From Nitrococcus sp. (lineage in GTDB: Bacteria; Pseudomonadota; Gammaproteobacteria; Nitrococcales; Nitrococcaceae), in NCBI GenBank assembly GCA_030452365.1, contig JAKDMK010000099.1, forward strand, positions 1 to 7,879: DNA of 7,879 nucleotides, in the 5' to 3' direction. The translations under genes and the position numbers were made by a program. The notes under the pieces are model-generated. The model worked only from the letters and a program-made list of their open reading frames with translations. It searched no databases and was not told where the DNA came from. Below are positions 1 through 5,650 of the stretch, piece after piece (within the stretch, counting starts at the first letter, position 1; each line of letters opens with the position of its first letter).

Positions 1-1
1 T

Positions 2-634
2 GAGCAGGCCCGCCGCGCCGGCGCGATACTGGGCGCCGGAGTATTCGAGCGGTTTCCGTTCGTCCCCGGCGCCAAGCCCGCTACCGAGGATCCCGAGCAG
101 CTGATACTCAACCGCACCTGGCGGCCGGCATTGGCGGTCACCGGTGCCGGAGGATTGCCCGCGCTCGCCGATGCAGGCAATGTGCTGCGACCCGCAACCA
201 CCCTGCGACTGTCCTTGCGGCTACCGCCTACCGTCTCTGGGGAGGCAGTGGGCGATCTGCTGCAACGGCTGCTGGAGGCGGATTCCCCATTTGGATGCCG
301 AGTGCGTTTCCACGCGACTCAGGCAACCACGGGGTGGAATGCTCCACCGCAACGGCAATGGCTTACCGAGGCGGTTGATCAGGCCTCCCGGGATTATTTC
401 GGACAATCAGCGGCGTATATGGGCGAAGGGGGCACGATTCCGTTCATGGGGATGCTTGGAGAACGATTCCCAACTGCCCAATTCCTGATCAGCGGTGTAT
501 TAGGCCCCCACGCCAATGCCCATGGACCCAACGAGCGCCTGCACCTGCCGACGGCCAAACGCCTGACCGCGTGCGTAGCCGCCGTGATCGCCCAACATCA
601 CCGCCAGAGACCAACCTCAGTCGGGCGCCCGTGA
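2..634 (+). CDS. M20-family metallopeptidase, C-terminal part (5' end outside window)
   Basis: The frame is open from the first complete codon (base 2) to TGA at 632-634, giving 210 residues of a larger zinc peptidase. Visible residues about 68-76 (LSLRLPPT) resemble the end of the M20 lid/dimerisation domain. EGGTIP (bases 425-442) matches the conserved REGGSIP-like segment of the catalytic domain. HANAHGPNE (509-535) is the family's late metal-ligand motif, where the His before GPNE binds the second metal in carnosinase/PepV-type enzymes. M20 peptidases hydrolyse dipeptides or N-acylated amino acids; the substrate cannot be told from this fragment. The N-terminal metal motifs are outside the window. 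The 3' end overlaps the convergent lipoprotein gene by 18 bp. Family assignment is secure; exact specificity is unknown. Confidence 0.88.
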   Translation, partial: EQARRAGAILGAGVFERFPFVPGAKPATEDPEQLILNRTWRPALAVTGAGGLPALADAGNVLRPATTLRLSLRLPPTVSGEAVGDLLQRLLEADSPFGCRVRFHATQATTGWNAPPQRQWLTEAVDQASRDYFGQSAAYMGEGGTIPFMGMLGERFPTAQFLISGVLGPHANAHGPNERLHLPTAKRLTACVAAVIAQHHRQRPTSVGRP

Positions 635-1132
635 AGGAGGCTCCCCGCCCTGCAGCTCAATCTCGCCGCTGTACTCGAATGGCAGACTGACGGCCATGTT
701 GGCAAGCTTGATCTTGCCACTGAGCTCGTAGTCGAGTTTCCGTGGTGGCCATTGTTCCCACTGCCGCAGCTGCTCGAGTGTGCTGAGCAGATTGGCCACC
801 ACGATGACATGCAGGATTTCCTCCCCAAAGGCTGGGATCGCCGTCTTTTGGTTATTGACGCCATGCGCGAACTCCGAGCCGTTGACAGCCAGCGTGTAGC
901 TCATGCCCTCGATGGGCAGATCGATCGAGTTGGGGTTCTGAACTCGAAGGTCGAGCCCATAGCGTTGCTCAAATAGAGTCACACCGAGAATACGGATGCC
1001 CGCCAGGGTGACACGGGGTGGATCAGCATACCGATAGACACTGGCACAGCCCGATACGATCAGCGCCAGAACGAGCGCGCCTGCGCCCATGCTGCAACAA
1101 CACAAATTGTTGCCATTACTCGGAGTCTGCAT
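617..1132 (-). CDS. LEA14-like (LEA type 2 domain) outer-envelope lipoprotein
   Basis: This 171-residue protein has a hydrophobic N-terminal signal ending in the lipobox VSGC (Cys29), so it is predicted to be lipidated and anchored in the envelope. Residues about 35-160 look like a LEA type 2 / water-stress-hypersensitive-response domain. The hallmark is the strand region with QNPNSIDLPIEGMSY (residues 65-79) followed by LAVNG. Bacterial members are small lipoproteins of unproven function, loosely linked to desiccation or envelope stress by homology to plant LEA14. I chose the ATG at 1132 because AGGA lies about nine bases upstream; the inner Met at 1090 has no ribosome site, although it would still leave a short signal peptide. 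Three consecutive Cys (11-13) precede the signal core, which is unusual. Its 3' end overlaps the M20 peptidase gene. It is divergent from thiI. Confidence 0.82.
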   Translation of the reverse strand: MQTPSNGNNLCCCSMGAGALVLALIVSGCASVYRYADPPRVTLAGIRILGVTLFEQRYGLDLRVQNPNSIDLPIEGMSYTLAVNGSEFAHGVNNQKTAIPAFGEEILHVIVVANLLSTLEQLRQWEQWPPRKLDYELSGKIKLANMAVSLPFEYSGEIELQGGEPPSRAPD

Positions 1133-1312
1133 GCCGATACGTCCTAATCTCCGCGGCTTGTCGGCCTACGCGTAAGCGCACGGTGTCCTGCGCGGCCCTA
1201 GGTGAACACGTTATAGAATAGCGCCCGTGGGCGTCCAGGAGTGCTATCCGGGGAGAAAAGTCGGCTCGCTGCCCGTGGACTGCCTCCATCGGCGCTCCGG
1301 TACAGGTTGGCT
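1133..1312. promoter_or_regulatory. Divergent intergenic region between the LEA lipoprotein gene and thiI
   Basis: These 180 bases must hold the start signals of both neighbours. A -10-like TATAGAAT lies at 1212-1219 on the plus strand, about 95 bases before the thiI ATG, but no good -35 stands in front of it. Downstream, CGCC/GGCG (1222-1225 and 1230-1233) can form a tiny hairpin. I looked for a TPP riboswitch because thiI is a thiamin gene; its conserved CTGAGA and ACCTGA elements are not present. Confidence 0.35.
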
Positions 1313-2581
1313 ATGCAGATTAATCGGATCCTGCTTCATTACGCTGAAGTTGCGCTCAAAGGCGAAAACCGTCGCGAATTCGAGCTTCAGCTGCGGCGCA
1401 ACATCAAGCACCGGTTGCTGCGCGGAGGTGTTCACTGGCCTGTGCGCCCTGGTCACAATCGCATCACCGTACGCATTCCGAAGGCGCCGAGCGCCGATGT
1501 CTTCGAAGTCGCCGCCACCCTGCGGGAGGTAGCCGGCATCGCCTCGGTCGCGCCCGCGGTATTCCTCTCCCGCGACGATATTCGCTGGTCTGGCGAGCCT
1601 TCGCAACCGCACCCGATCGAGGCAATCGTAGTGGAGGTCGCCCGTGCGAACTGGCAAGCGCATGCGAGCTTCGCAGTCCGCGTCAACCGGGGCGACAAAC
1701 GCTTTCCCTTGCGATCCAATGAGCTCGCCCGGCGTTTGGGTGCGGCAATCATCGAGCGTACGGACTGGTCTCGAGTGGATCTCTCGCGCCCCCATCAGAG
1801 CTTCTACATCGATATCTACCCCGAGGGGATATACATCTATGGCCACCGCCTCCGAGGGATTGGCGGCCTACCGGTGTTCACCGCGGGCCCCGTGCTGAGC
1901 CTCCTCTCGGGTGGCATCGATTCCCCGGTGGCGGCCTTTCTCATGGCTAAACGGGGCTGCCGGGTCGATTTCCTGCACTTGAGCGCAACACATCTCGCCC
2001 CCGAGGCGTTGCCCGAGAATCTGGTCGGTCGTATTGCCAAGCGTCTGAGCACCTATACCCTGCGCTCGCGGCTGTTCTTCGTACCTTATACGCACTTCGA
2101 TCTGGCGCTGCTGGATCAGCCGCCTTCGGGCTTTGAAATGATTCTCTTTCGCCGCTTCATGGCTCGCCTCGGCACCCGCATCGTCGAGCGCCAGGGAGGA
2201 CAAGCGCTGGTGGTCGGCGACAGCCTCGGCCAAGTGGCCTCACAAACGCTTGAGAACATAGTCTGCCACTCACAGGCAAGCACCCTGCCGATTCTCCGGC
2301 CGTTGATCGGGCTGGACAAGCAGGAGATCATCGAACGCGCACGGGCAATCGGGACCTACGAGCTATCGACCGAGCCTTACAAGGACTGCTGTGCCTTGCT
2401 CAGTCGTCACCCGCGTACCAAATCCCGTGCGCATCAGCTGGAGCAGCTTGAGGCGCGGCTGCTTCCGAGTTATGAGGCATTGATCGAGCGCACCCTCGCG
2501 GATATGCAGATCCTGACCTTCGATGCAGGGGAGCTGATCGAGGTGAATTCGAGTCAGCGCGCGCTCAGTTGCGATGAATAA
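1313..2581 (+). CDS. thiI: tRNA 4-thiouridine synthase / sulfurtransferase ThiI, short form without rhodanese domain
   Basis: ThiI activates uridine 8 of tRNA by adenylation and inserts sulfur to give 4-thiouridine; in many bacteria it also supplies sulfur for the thiamin thiazole. The 422-residue product has an N-terminal ferredoxin-like region (1-75, starting MQINRILLHYAEVALKG), a THUMP domain (about 75-180, with FAVRVNRGDKRFPLRS and YIYGHRLRGIGGLP), then a PP-loop ATPase. Its SGGIDSP loop is at 199-205, GDSLGQVASQT at 302-312 and YKDCC at 356-360. The start is ATG 1313 because family homology begins there; an in-frame GTG at 1241 would add 24 residues unlike ThiI and has its AGGAG directly abutting the codon. 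E. coli ThiI has about 482 residues with a C-terminal rhodanese domain; this protein ends before it, like Bacillus ThiI. Sulfur delivery therefore probably needs a separate partner. Confidence 0.95.
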   Translation: MQINRILLHYAEVALKGENRREFELQLRRNIKHRLLRGGVHWPVRPGHNRITVRIPKAPSADVFEVAATLREVAGIASVAPAVFLSRDDIRWSGEPSQPHPIEAIVVEVARANWQAHASFAVRVNRGDKRFPLRSNELARRLGAAIIERTDWSRVDLSRPHQSFYIDIYPEGIYIYGHRLRGIGGLPVFTAGPVLSLLSGGIDSPVAAFLMAKRGCRVDFLHLSATHLAPEALPENLVGRIAKRLSTYTLRSRLFFVPYTHFDLALLDQPPSGFEMILFRRFMARLGTRIVERQGGQALVVGDSLGQVASQTLENIVCHSQASTLPILRPLIGLDKQEIIERARAIGTYELSTEPYKDCCALLSRHPRTKSRAHQLEQLEARLLPSYEALIERTLADMQILTFDAGELIEVNSSQRALSCDE

Positions 2582-2587
2582 TTGCGC

Positions 2588-2968
2588 TCAGCGCCAGCTT
2601 CTCCAGACGCCCCATGCCAACAGCAGCCAGGCAAGCAGGAACAGCACGCCGCCGAAGGGCGTCACGGCACCAAGCCAGCGCGCTCCGGTCAATACCAACC
2701 CGTAGAGGCTGCCGGAGAAGACGACGATTCCGCCCAGCATCAGCCAACCGGCCCCAGCCACACCACTAGTCGCCGTCAGCTGTGGCAGCACCAGCCCCAC
2801 CGCAAGCATGCCCAGGGCATGGACGAGCTGATACTCCACCGCAGTATGCCAAACTGCGAGCATTTCAGGCGCCACGCGAGCACGCAGACCATGAGCGCCG
2901 AAAGCCCCTAGTGCCACACCGAGAAAAAGATTCAGACTACCGAGGATCATGAACAGCTTGCCAGGCAT
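2588..2968 (-). CDS. DUF423 family small integral membrane protein (YgdD/YwdK-like)
   Basis: The 126-residue product is almost entirely hydrophobic, with four likely membrane helices at about 4-25, 46-64, 73-95 and 98-120. DUF423 signatures are clear: GAFGAHGL (21-28), WHTAVEYQLVHALGML (40-54), FSGSLYGLVLTG (84-95) and the TPFGG turn (103-107). Function is unknown across the family; it is an inner-membrane protein often found beside unrelated housekeeping genes. I place the start at 2968, where GGAG stands seven bases upstream and where homology begins. An in-frame upstream Met at 3046 would add 26 non-family residues. The gene converges on thiI with only six bases between the two stop codons, and no terminator hairpin fits there. 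Confidence 0.92.
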   Translation of the reverse strand: MPGKLFMILGSLNLFLGVALGAFGAHGLRARVAPEMLAVWHTAVEYQLVHALGMLAVGLVLPQLTATSGVAGAGWLMLGGIVVFSGSLYGLVLTGARWLGAVTPFGGVLFLLAWLLLAWGVWRSWR

Positions 2969-3248
2969 GAGACCACTCCGTTCTATGTCGTTTCTCAGGA
3001 TCATCTTCGCCAAGGAGATGGCGCCCAAAATCGTCTGTTGGCCCAACTGCGACGCATAATGCCGATGCGCGCGGTTTTACGCCCGGATGGCCAGCATAAC
3101 CATAACATCGCGCGATCCACGCTACATACCAGGCTCCGGCCATGCCGGGAGAATTCGGCGCCGGCGCGAACCAAGAATCGCCGGGTGAACACGAGTGCGG
3201 CTATAGAAATAGGCTGACAGCGCGTGAATGTGACGGGGTTCATTGACA

Positions 3249-3316
3249 TGCGCCGAATCTTGACTTAGGTGTTATTGCTTCAGGAAGTTTTCGGCGCACG
3301 ACGTTCCTTCGGCGCA
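3249..3316. repeat. Cluster of three exact TTCGGCGCA 9-mers (two direct, one inverted)
   Basis: TTCGGCGCA occurs at 3290-3298 and 3308-3316 in the same orientation, 18 bp start to start. Its reverse complement TGCGCCGAA lies at 3249-3257, directly after a TTGACA. A fourth copy with one mismatch (TTCGGCGCC) lies at 3154-3162. The arrangement could be an operator array upstream of the two-component remnant. Alternatively, the inverted copies could pair as a 9-bp stem with a 32-base loop. Function is inferred only from spacing and position. Confidence 0.4.
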
Positions 3317-3332
3317 AACAGTCGAAGGAGCG
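3302..3332. repeat. Stem-loop, 10 bp with one G-T pair
   Basis: Bases 3302-3311 pair with 3323-3332 (core TCCTTCG/CGAAGGA), leaving an 11-base loop. No run of T follows on either strand, so it is not a standard intrinsic terminator. It overlaps the third TTCGGCGCA copy, so pairing and protein binding there would be mutually exclusive. It could be an operator dyad or part of a leader RNA. Confidence 0.35.
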
Positions 3333-3414
3333 CCTAAAAACCCCTATTTCGACCCGAACCGGAGGGTCACTAACGGGCTCGAGTCGCAGCGAGCCTGCGG
3401 GGGATACGGCAAAA

Positions 3415-3702
3415 GTGGGCAGGGAGGCCGGGCGCGGCGAGATCAGAATCTGGACCGAATGCAACGGCGCGCATGGCACCTTGCACATTTTGGATACTGG
3501 TACCGGTATCCGGCCACAAGTGTTGCCATATATTTACAAACGCGTCTATTGCTCACGTGCAGCGAACCAGGGGGCCGATATTGGGCTGGCGTTTTGCACA
3601 ATGGCTATGGAAAGCGTTGGCGGCTCCATCCATTGCAAGACGGAATATGGTAAATACACCGAGTTCATGCTGATTTTCCCAGGAGTGAACGATCATGGAT
3701 GA
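3415..3702 (+). pseudogene. C-terminal fragment of a CqsS/LqsS-type sensor histidine kinase (HATPase domain remnant)
   Basis: About 95 codons from GTG 3415 match the end of a histidine-kinase ATPase domain. The G1 box DTGTGI is at residues 27-32, an F-box-like YIYKRVY at 39-45, and the ending LAFC...MESVGG...GKYTEFMLIFP is typical of the CqsS/LqsS autoinducer-kinase group. The membrane sensor, the phospho-accepting His box and the ATP-binding N box are all missing. The G2 box reads GADIGL instead of GTGIGL, and the F-box Phe is Tyr. Upstream codons in the same frame have no kinase character. It is most likely a decayed, 5'-deleted kinase. The reading frame itself is intact and overlaps the next start by 8 bp, so translation may still couple to the regulator. 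An alternative is a small non-catalytic pseudokinase. No clear ribosome site precedes the GTG. Confidence 0.68.
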
Positions 3703-4723
3703 CAAGGCGATTCCCGCCTACCGCTTCCCTTCGACCGTGCTAGTCATCGACGATGACGCTACGTTCCTCACTAATCTCAGCCTGGAGCTCGACGAGGGCC
3801 TAGCGTATCGGCTGTTCGACTCGCCCAGAGCGGCTCTTGAGCACCTGCAGCGTCGCGAGGATGACGTGCGCCCCTATCAGCGCTGCCTCCATCAGCACCG
3901 GGAGAGTGTGGGCTGGCCCATACGTGATCACCTCCAGTGCGAGGATGTCGCTGCGTTGCAGGAGGTGGTCACCGATCCCAAGCGTTTCTCCGAGATTTCT
4001 GTAGTGGTCGTCGACTATGTCATGCCCGGCATGAACGGGCTGGAACTCTGCCAACACATCAGCAATCCGGATATTAGAAAGATTCTCTTCACCGGAGTCG
4101 GTGATGAGAAGGTCGCCGTAGAAGGCTTCAATAAGGGGCTCATTGACCGGTTTATTCGCAAGGGCTGGCACAATGTCGCGGCCGATCTGAACCAAAGCAT
4201 CAAAGAGCTGCAGGCGCAGCATTTTCAGGATGCCACACGCTTGCTCCAGCAGTCGCTCGACGGCGATGAAGCCGCCTTTCTGCAAGATCCGGTCTTCATC
4301 TACCACTTTGAACGCTTATGTGAGGAATATCGGCTGGTCGAGCATTACCAACTCTCCGAACCTAACGGCTTCCTGCTCATCAGCGATGACGGGCGACCGC
4401 ATCGACTGGTCGTGCTAACCGACGAGGATCTGCAAGTGCACCGCGAGGTCATACGCGATCAGGGTGGTCCGGAGCCATTGTTGGACAAACTCGCCAGCGG
4501 CAGCGTGGTGCCCTACTTTTGGCGCTCCGCGGGCTATTACCGCCCGGAGTGCCTCGATTGGGAGAATTCCCTCTACCCGGCGAAAGTGCTCTGCGGCGCG
4601 CAGCGCTATTATCTCGCGCTCATCGATGAGCCACCGCTCTATCGCAAGCTCGGCTGGCAGATCGCAAGCTACCGTTCGTTTCTCGATGAGCTGGATGCGA
4701 CGCTGGAGGTGCCCTCCGTTTAA
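3695..4723 (+). CDS. LqsR-like response regulator with long receiver insertion and atypical output domain
   Basis: This 342-residue protein has an N-terminal receiver domain. The acidic pair is Asp19/Asp20 in VLVIDDD, the phosphate acceptor is Asp107 in VVVVDYVMPGMNGLEL, the conserved Thr is Thr133 (LFTG) and the Lys is Lys156 (FIRK). The spacing from acidic pair to acceptor is about 87 residues rather than about 45, so roughly 40 residues are inserted (about 52-95). Residues about 165-342 form an output region with no helix-turn-helix, GGDEF, EAL or HD motif that I recognise. From memory, Legionella LqsR is about 347 residues, with acceptor Asp near 108 and an unusual output domain, so length and layout agree. 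AGGAG lies nine bases before the ATG, and the start overlaps the kinase fragment, which suggests an original kinase-regulator operon. All phosphotransfer residues are kept, so a kinase elsewhere may drive it. Confidence 0.85.
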   Translation: MDDKAIPAYRFPSTVLVIDDDATFLTNLSLELDEGLAYRLFDSPRAALEHLQRREDDVRPYQRCLHQHRESVGWPIRDHLQCEDVAALQEVVTDPKRFSEISVVVVDYVMPGMNGLELCQHISNPDIRKILFTGVGDEKVAVEGFNKGLIDRFIRKGWHNVAADLNQSIKELQAQHFQDATRLLQQSLDGDEAAFLQDPVFIYHFERLCEEYRLVEHYQLSEPNGFLLISDDGRPHRLVVLTDEDLQVHREVIRDQGGPEPLLDKLASGSVVPYFWRSAGYYRPECLDWENSLYPAKVLCGAQRYYLALIDEPPLYRKLGWQIASYRSFLDELDATLEVPSV

Positions 4724-4857
4724 CATGACCACCATGATGATGCGCCATCCCGCCCCGCGTTCATCATCTCAATCAGCACTATTGTCAGTTCGGGCGGGTC
4801 TTGATAGCCGGGACGCTTCCTGAGATCCACGATCGGGAAGACCTCAGTGCCAGTCCG

Positions 4858-4887
4858 TTGACAAGGTTTAGAACGGCGCCATAGACT
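4858..4887 (+). promoter_or_regulatory. Candidate sigma-70 promoter of tRNA-Val
   Basis: A perfect TTGACA (4858-4863) is followed after 18 bases by TAGACT (4882-4887, four of six matches to TATAAT). Transcription would begin about 4894, a few bases ahead of the mature tRNA 5' end at 4900. Confidence 0.55.
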
Positions 4888-4899
4888 GCGATGACTTAT

Positions 4900-4974
4900 G
4901 GGCGGCTAGCTCAGCGGGAGAGCACTGCCTTCACACGGCAGGGGTCGCTGGTTCGATCCCAGCGCCGCCCACCA
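4900..4974 (+). tRNA. tRNA-Val (anticodon CAC)
   Basis: A complete cloverleaf folds by eye. The acceptor stem is GGGCGGC (4900-4906) with GCCGCCC (4964-4970). The D stem is GCTC/GAGC, and the anticodon stem CTGCC/GGCAG (4925-4929 and 4937-4941) carries loop TTCACAC. The anticodon CAC at 4932-4934 reads the valine codon GTG. The variable loop is GGGTC. The T stem GCTGG/CCAGC encloses TTCGATC. Discriminator A4971 is followed by an encoded CCA (4972-4974). All stems are perfectly paired, so the gene should be functional. It stands alone, with no second tRNA next to it and no integrase or repeated 3' end nearby. Confidence 0.97.
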
Positions 4975-5039
4975 GAAAAACACACGCTTAGCAGAACGCG
5001 ACTTGGCGAGCACGGCAAACATTGCTCTGAAGCGCGCAC

Positions 5040-5061
5040 AAAAACCCGGTACGCGGCCGGG
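5040..5061 (-). terminator. Possible Rho-independent terminator on the minus strand
   Basis: Read on the minus strand, CCCGG (5061-5057) pairs with CCGGG (5049-5045) across a 7-base loop, with a G-T pair extending it, and TTTTTG follows directly. The stem is short but all G/C. No minus-strand protein gene lies upstream of it; the nearest candidate to terminate is an RNA from the inverted-repeat region at 5136-5258. It could also be chance. Confidence 0.35.
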
Positions 5062-5135
5062 CTGCCTATCGCGACACTCCCGCATCCTACGCATTAATCC
5101 GTCCTAGCGGTTTCCATTGTGCGGCTCAGATATAA

Positions 5136-5258
5136 GCCAACACGACGCCGTCAACGGGACTACGCTCCGAGGTAATGGCAAGGTAGCACCTCGGTGGGAT
5201 AGCACCGATGGTAGGCTCTAGAAGCCGCTCTCAGCCGAGAACACGGCGTCGTGGTGGT
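5136..5258. ncRNA. Candidate structured RNA: long closing stem with alternative inner hairpins
   Basis: An 11-bp perfect inverted repeat (CACGACGCCGT at 5141-5151, ACGGCGTCGTG at 5243-5253) extends by four more pairs beyond one A/G mismatch (5136-5139 with 5255-5258). Inside lie a 7-bp stem (5167-5173 with 5188-5194), a 6-bp stem (5191-5196 with 5203-5208) that shares four bases with the first and so excludes it, and a small GGCT/AGCC hairpin (5214-5217 with 5223-5226). A -10-like TATAAG at 5131-5136 would start a plus-strand RNA right at the closing stem, but its -35 is poor. The minus-strand terminator at 5040-5061 argues for the other strand. I recognise no known RNA family. It could also be a mobile-element remnant. 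Confidence 0.33.
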
Positions 5259-5650
5259 GAAGTATCACAATGGCGCGAGTTGTGCTTGCGCTCGCGTTGG
5301 GCAATGAGAACCGGACAAATCGTGCGCTACAGCTCCGGACAGTCTACGTGCTCCTAACACTCCACCTGCCCCAATAACCGCCTACATCCCGCCCCGCGTC
5401 GAGAAACTTTACAGTTGCTTATCGAGGACGGGGCAAGCGTAGCCCCCAACTCAATGAATTAAATCGCATATTGTTCTATTGGCCCGCGTTGTGCCCTCAC
5501 TACGTTACTGGATGGCCGAGCTGCCCCACGAATCCGGATTGGGGAAATGGGCGTGACATTAAAGAAACACCGCTCTGTGCCGCTGCGTGATTGGCGCCCG
5601 CGCGGCTTTCGGAAATGGTCGGGGGCGGCACCAACAGTGAGGGGGGTTCC

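Larger units (their letters stand above)
2969..3414. other. Intergenic region with hairpins and repeated 9-mers, no convincing gene
   Basis: This stretch separates the DUF423 gene from the kinase remnant, and no frame resembles a known protein. The frame of the downstream fragment is open back to 3247, but its first ~56 codons show no kinase features. Structures seen are: a 5-bp hairpin CCGGC/GCCGG with a CAT loop at 3136-3148; a near-palindrome around 3154-3170; a cluster of TTCGGCGCA motifs (separate entry); and a longer stem-loop at 3302-3332 (separate entry). A perfect -35-like TTGACA sits at 3243-3248, but no good -10 follows at the usual spacing, so a promoter for the downstream genes is not established. 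Confidence 0.5.
4975..5650. other. 676-bp region without a convincing protein gene
   Basis: No frame here gives a protein I recognise or a good start with ribosome site until 5651. The stretch holds a possible minus-strand terminator (5040-5061), a complex inverted-repeat region (5136-5258), a CGCGAG/CTCGCG stem with an 11-base loop (5274-5279 and 5291-5296), a GGGGC/GCCCC hairpin (5430-5434 and 5442-5446) and the 10-bp palindrome AATCCGGATT (5531-5540) flanked by CCCC and GGGG. An AT-rich patch at 5451-5480 could hold a promoter for the secreted-protein gene, but I cannot pick convincing boxes. The tRNA has no clear terminator of its own on the plus strand. Confidence 0.55.

Noticed and set aside
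1133..1312. TPP riboswitch upstream of thiI
   Set aside because: The conserved thi-box sequences are absent and thiI is usually not controlled this way.
1244..1846. 200-codon minus-strand open frame opposite thiI
   Set aside because: It lies wholly antisense to a clear ThiI and has no recognisable motif. It is a GC-driven shadow frame.
3247..3414. Upstream extension of the kinase fragment as coding sequence
   Set aside because: The frame is open from 3247, but the residues show no N box, His box or other kinase feature, so openness is probably chance.
3800..4306. 168-codon minus-strand open frame opposite the response regulator
   Set aside because: It is antisense to conserved receiver motifs and has no family resemblance.
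4749..4798. Terminator for the response regulator: CCCGCCC with GGGCGGG
   Set aside because: The 7-bp arms are separated by 36 bases and only TCTTGAT follows, so it is too weak to call.
4900..4974. tRNA-Val as attachment site of an integrated element
   Set aside because: No integrase is present, no second copy of the tRNA 3' end is visible in the window, and no phage or island genes follow.
4891..5097. Open frames across the tRNA on both strands (peptides such as ALGSNQRPLPCEGSALPLS)
   Set aside because: These are the well-known translation artefacts of a tRNA-Val gene, not proteins.
5270..5377. 35-codon ATG frame starting MARVVLALALG
   Set aside because: There is no good ribosome site, no membrane or signal pattern that stands out, and no recognisable homology. 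It is too short to support.
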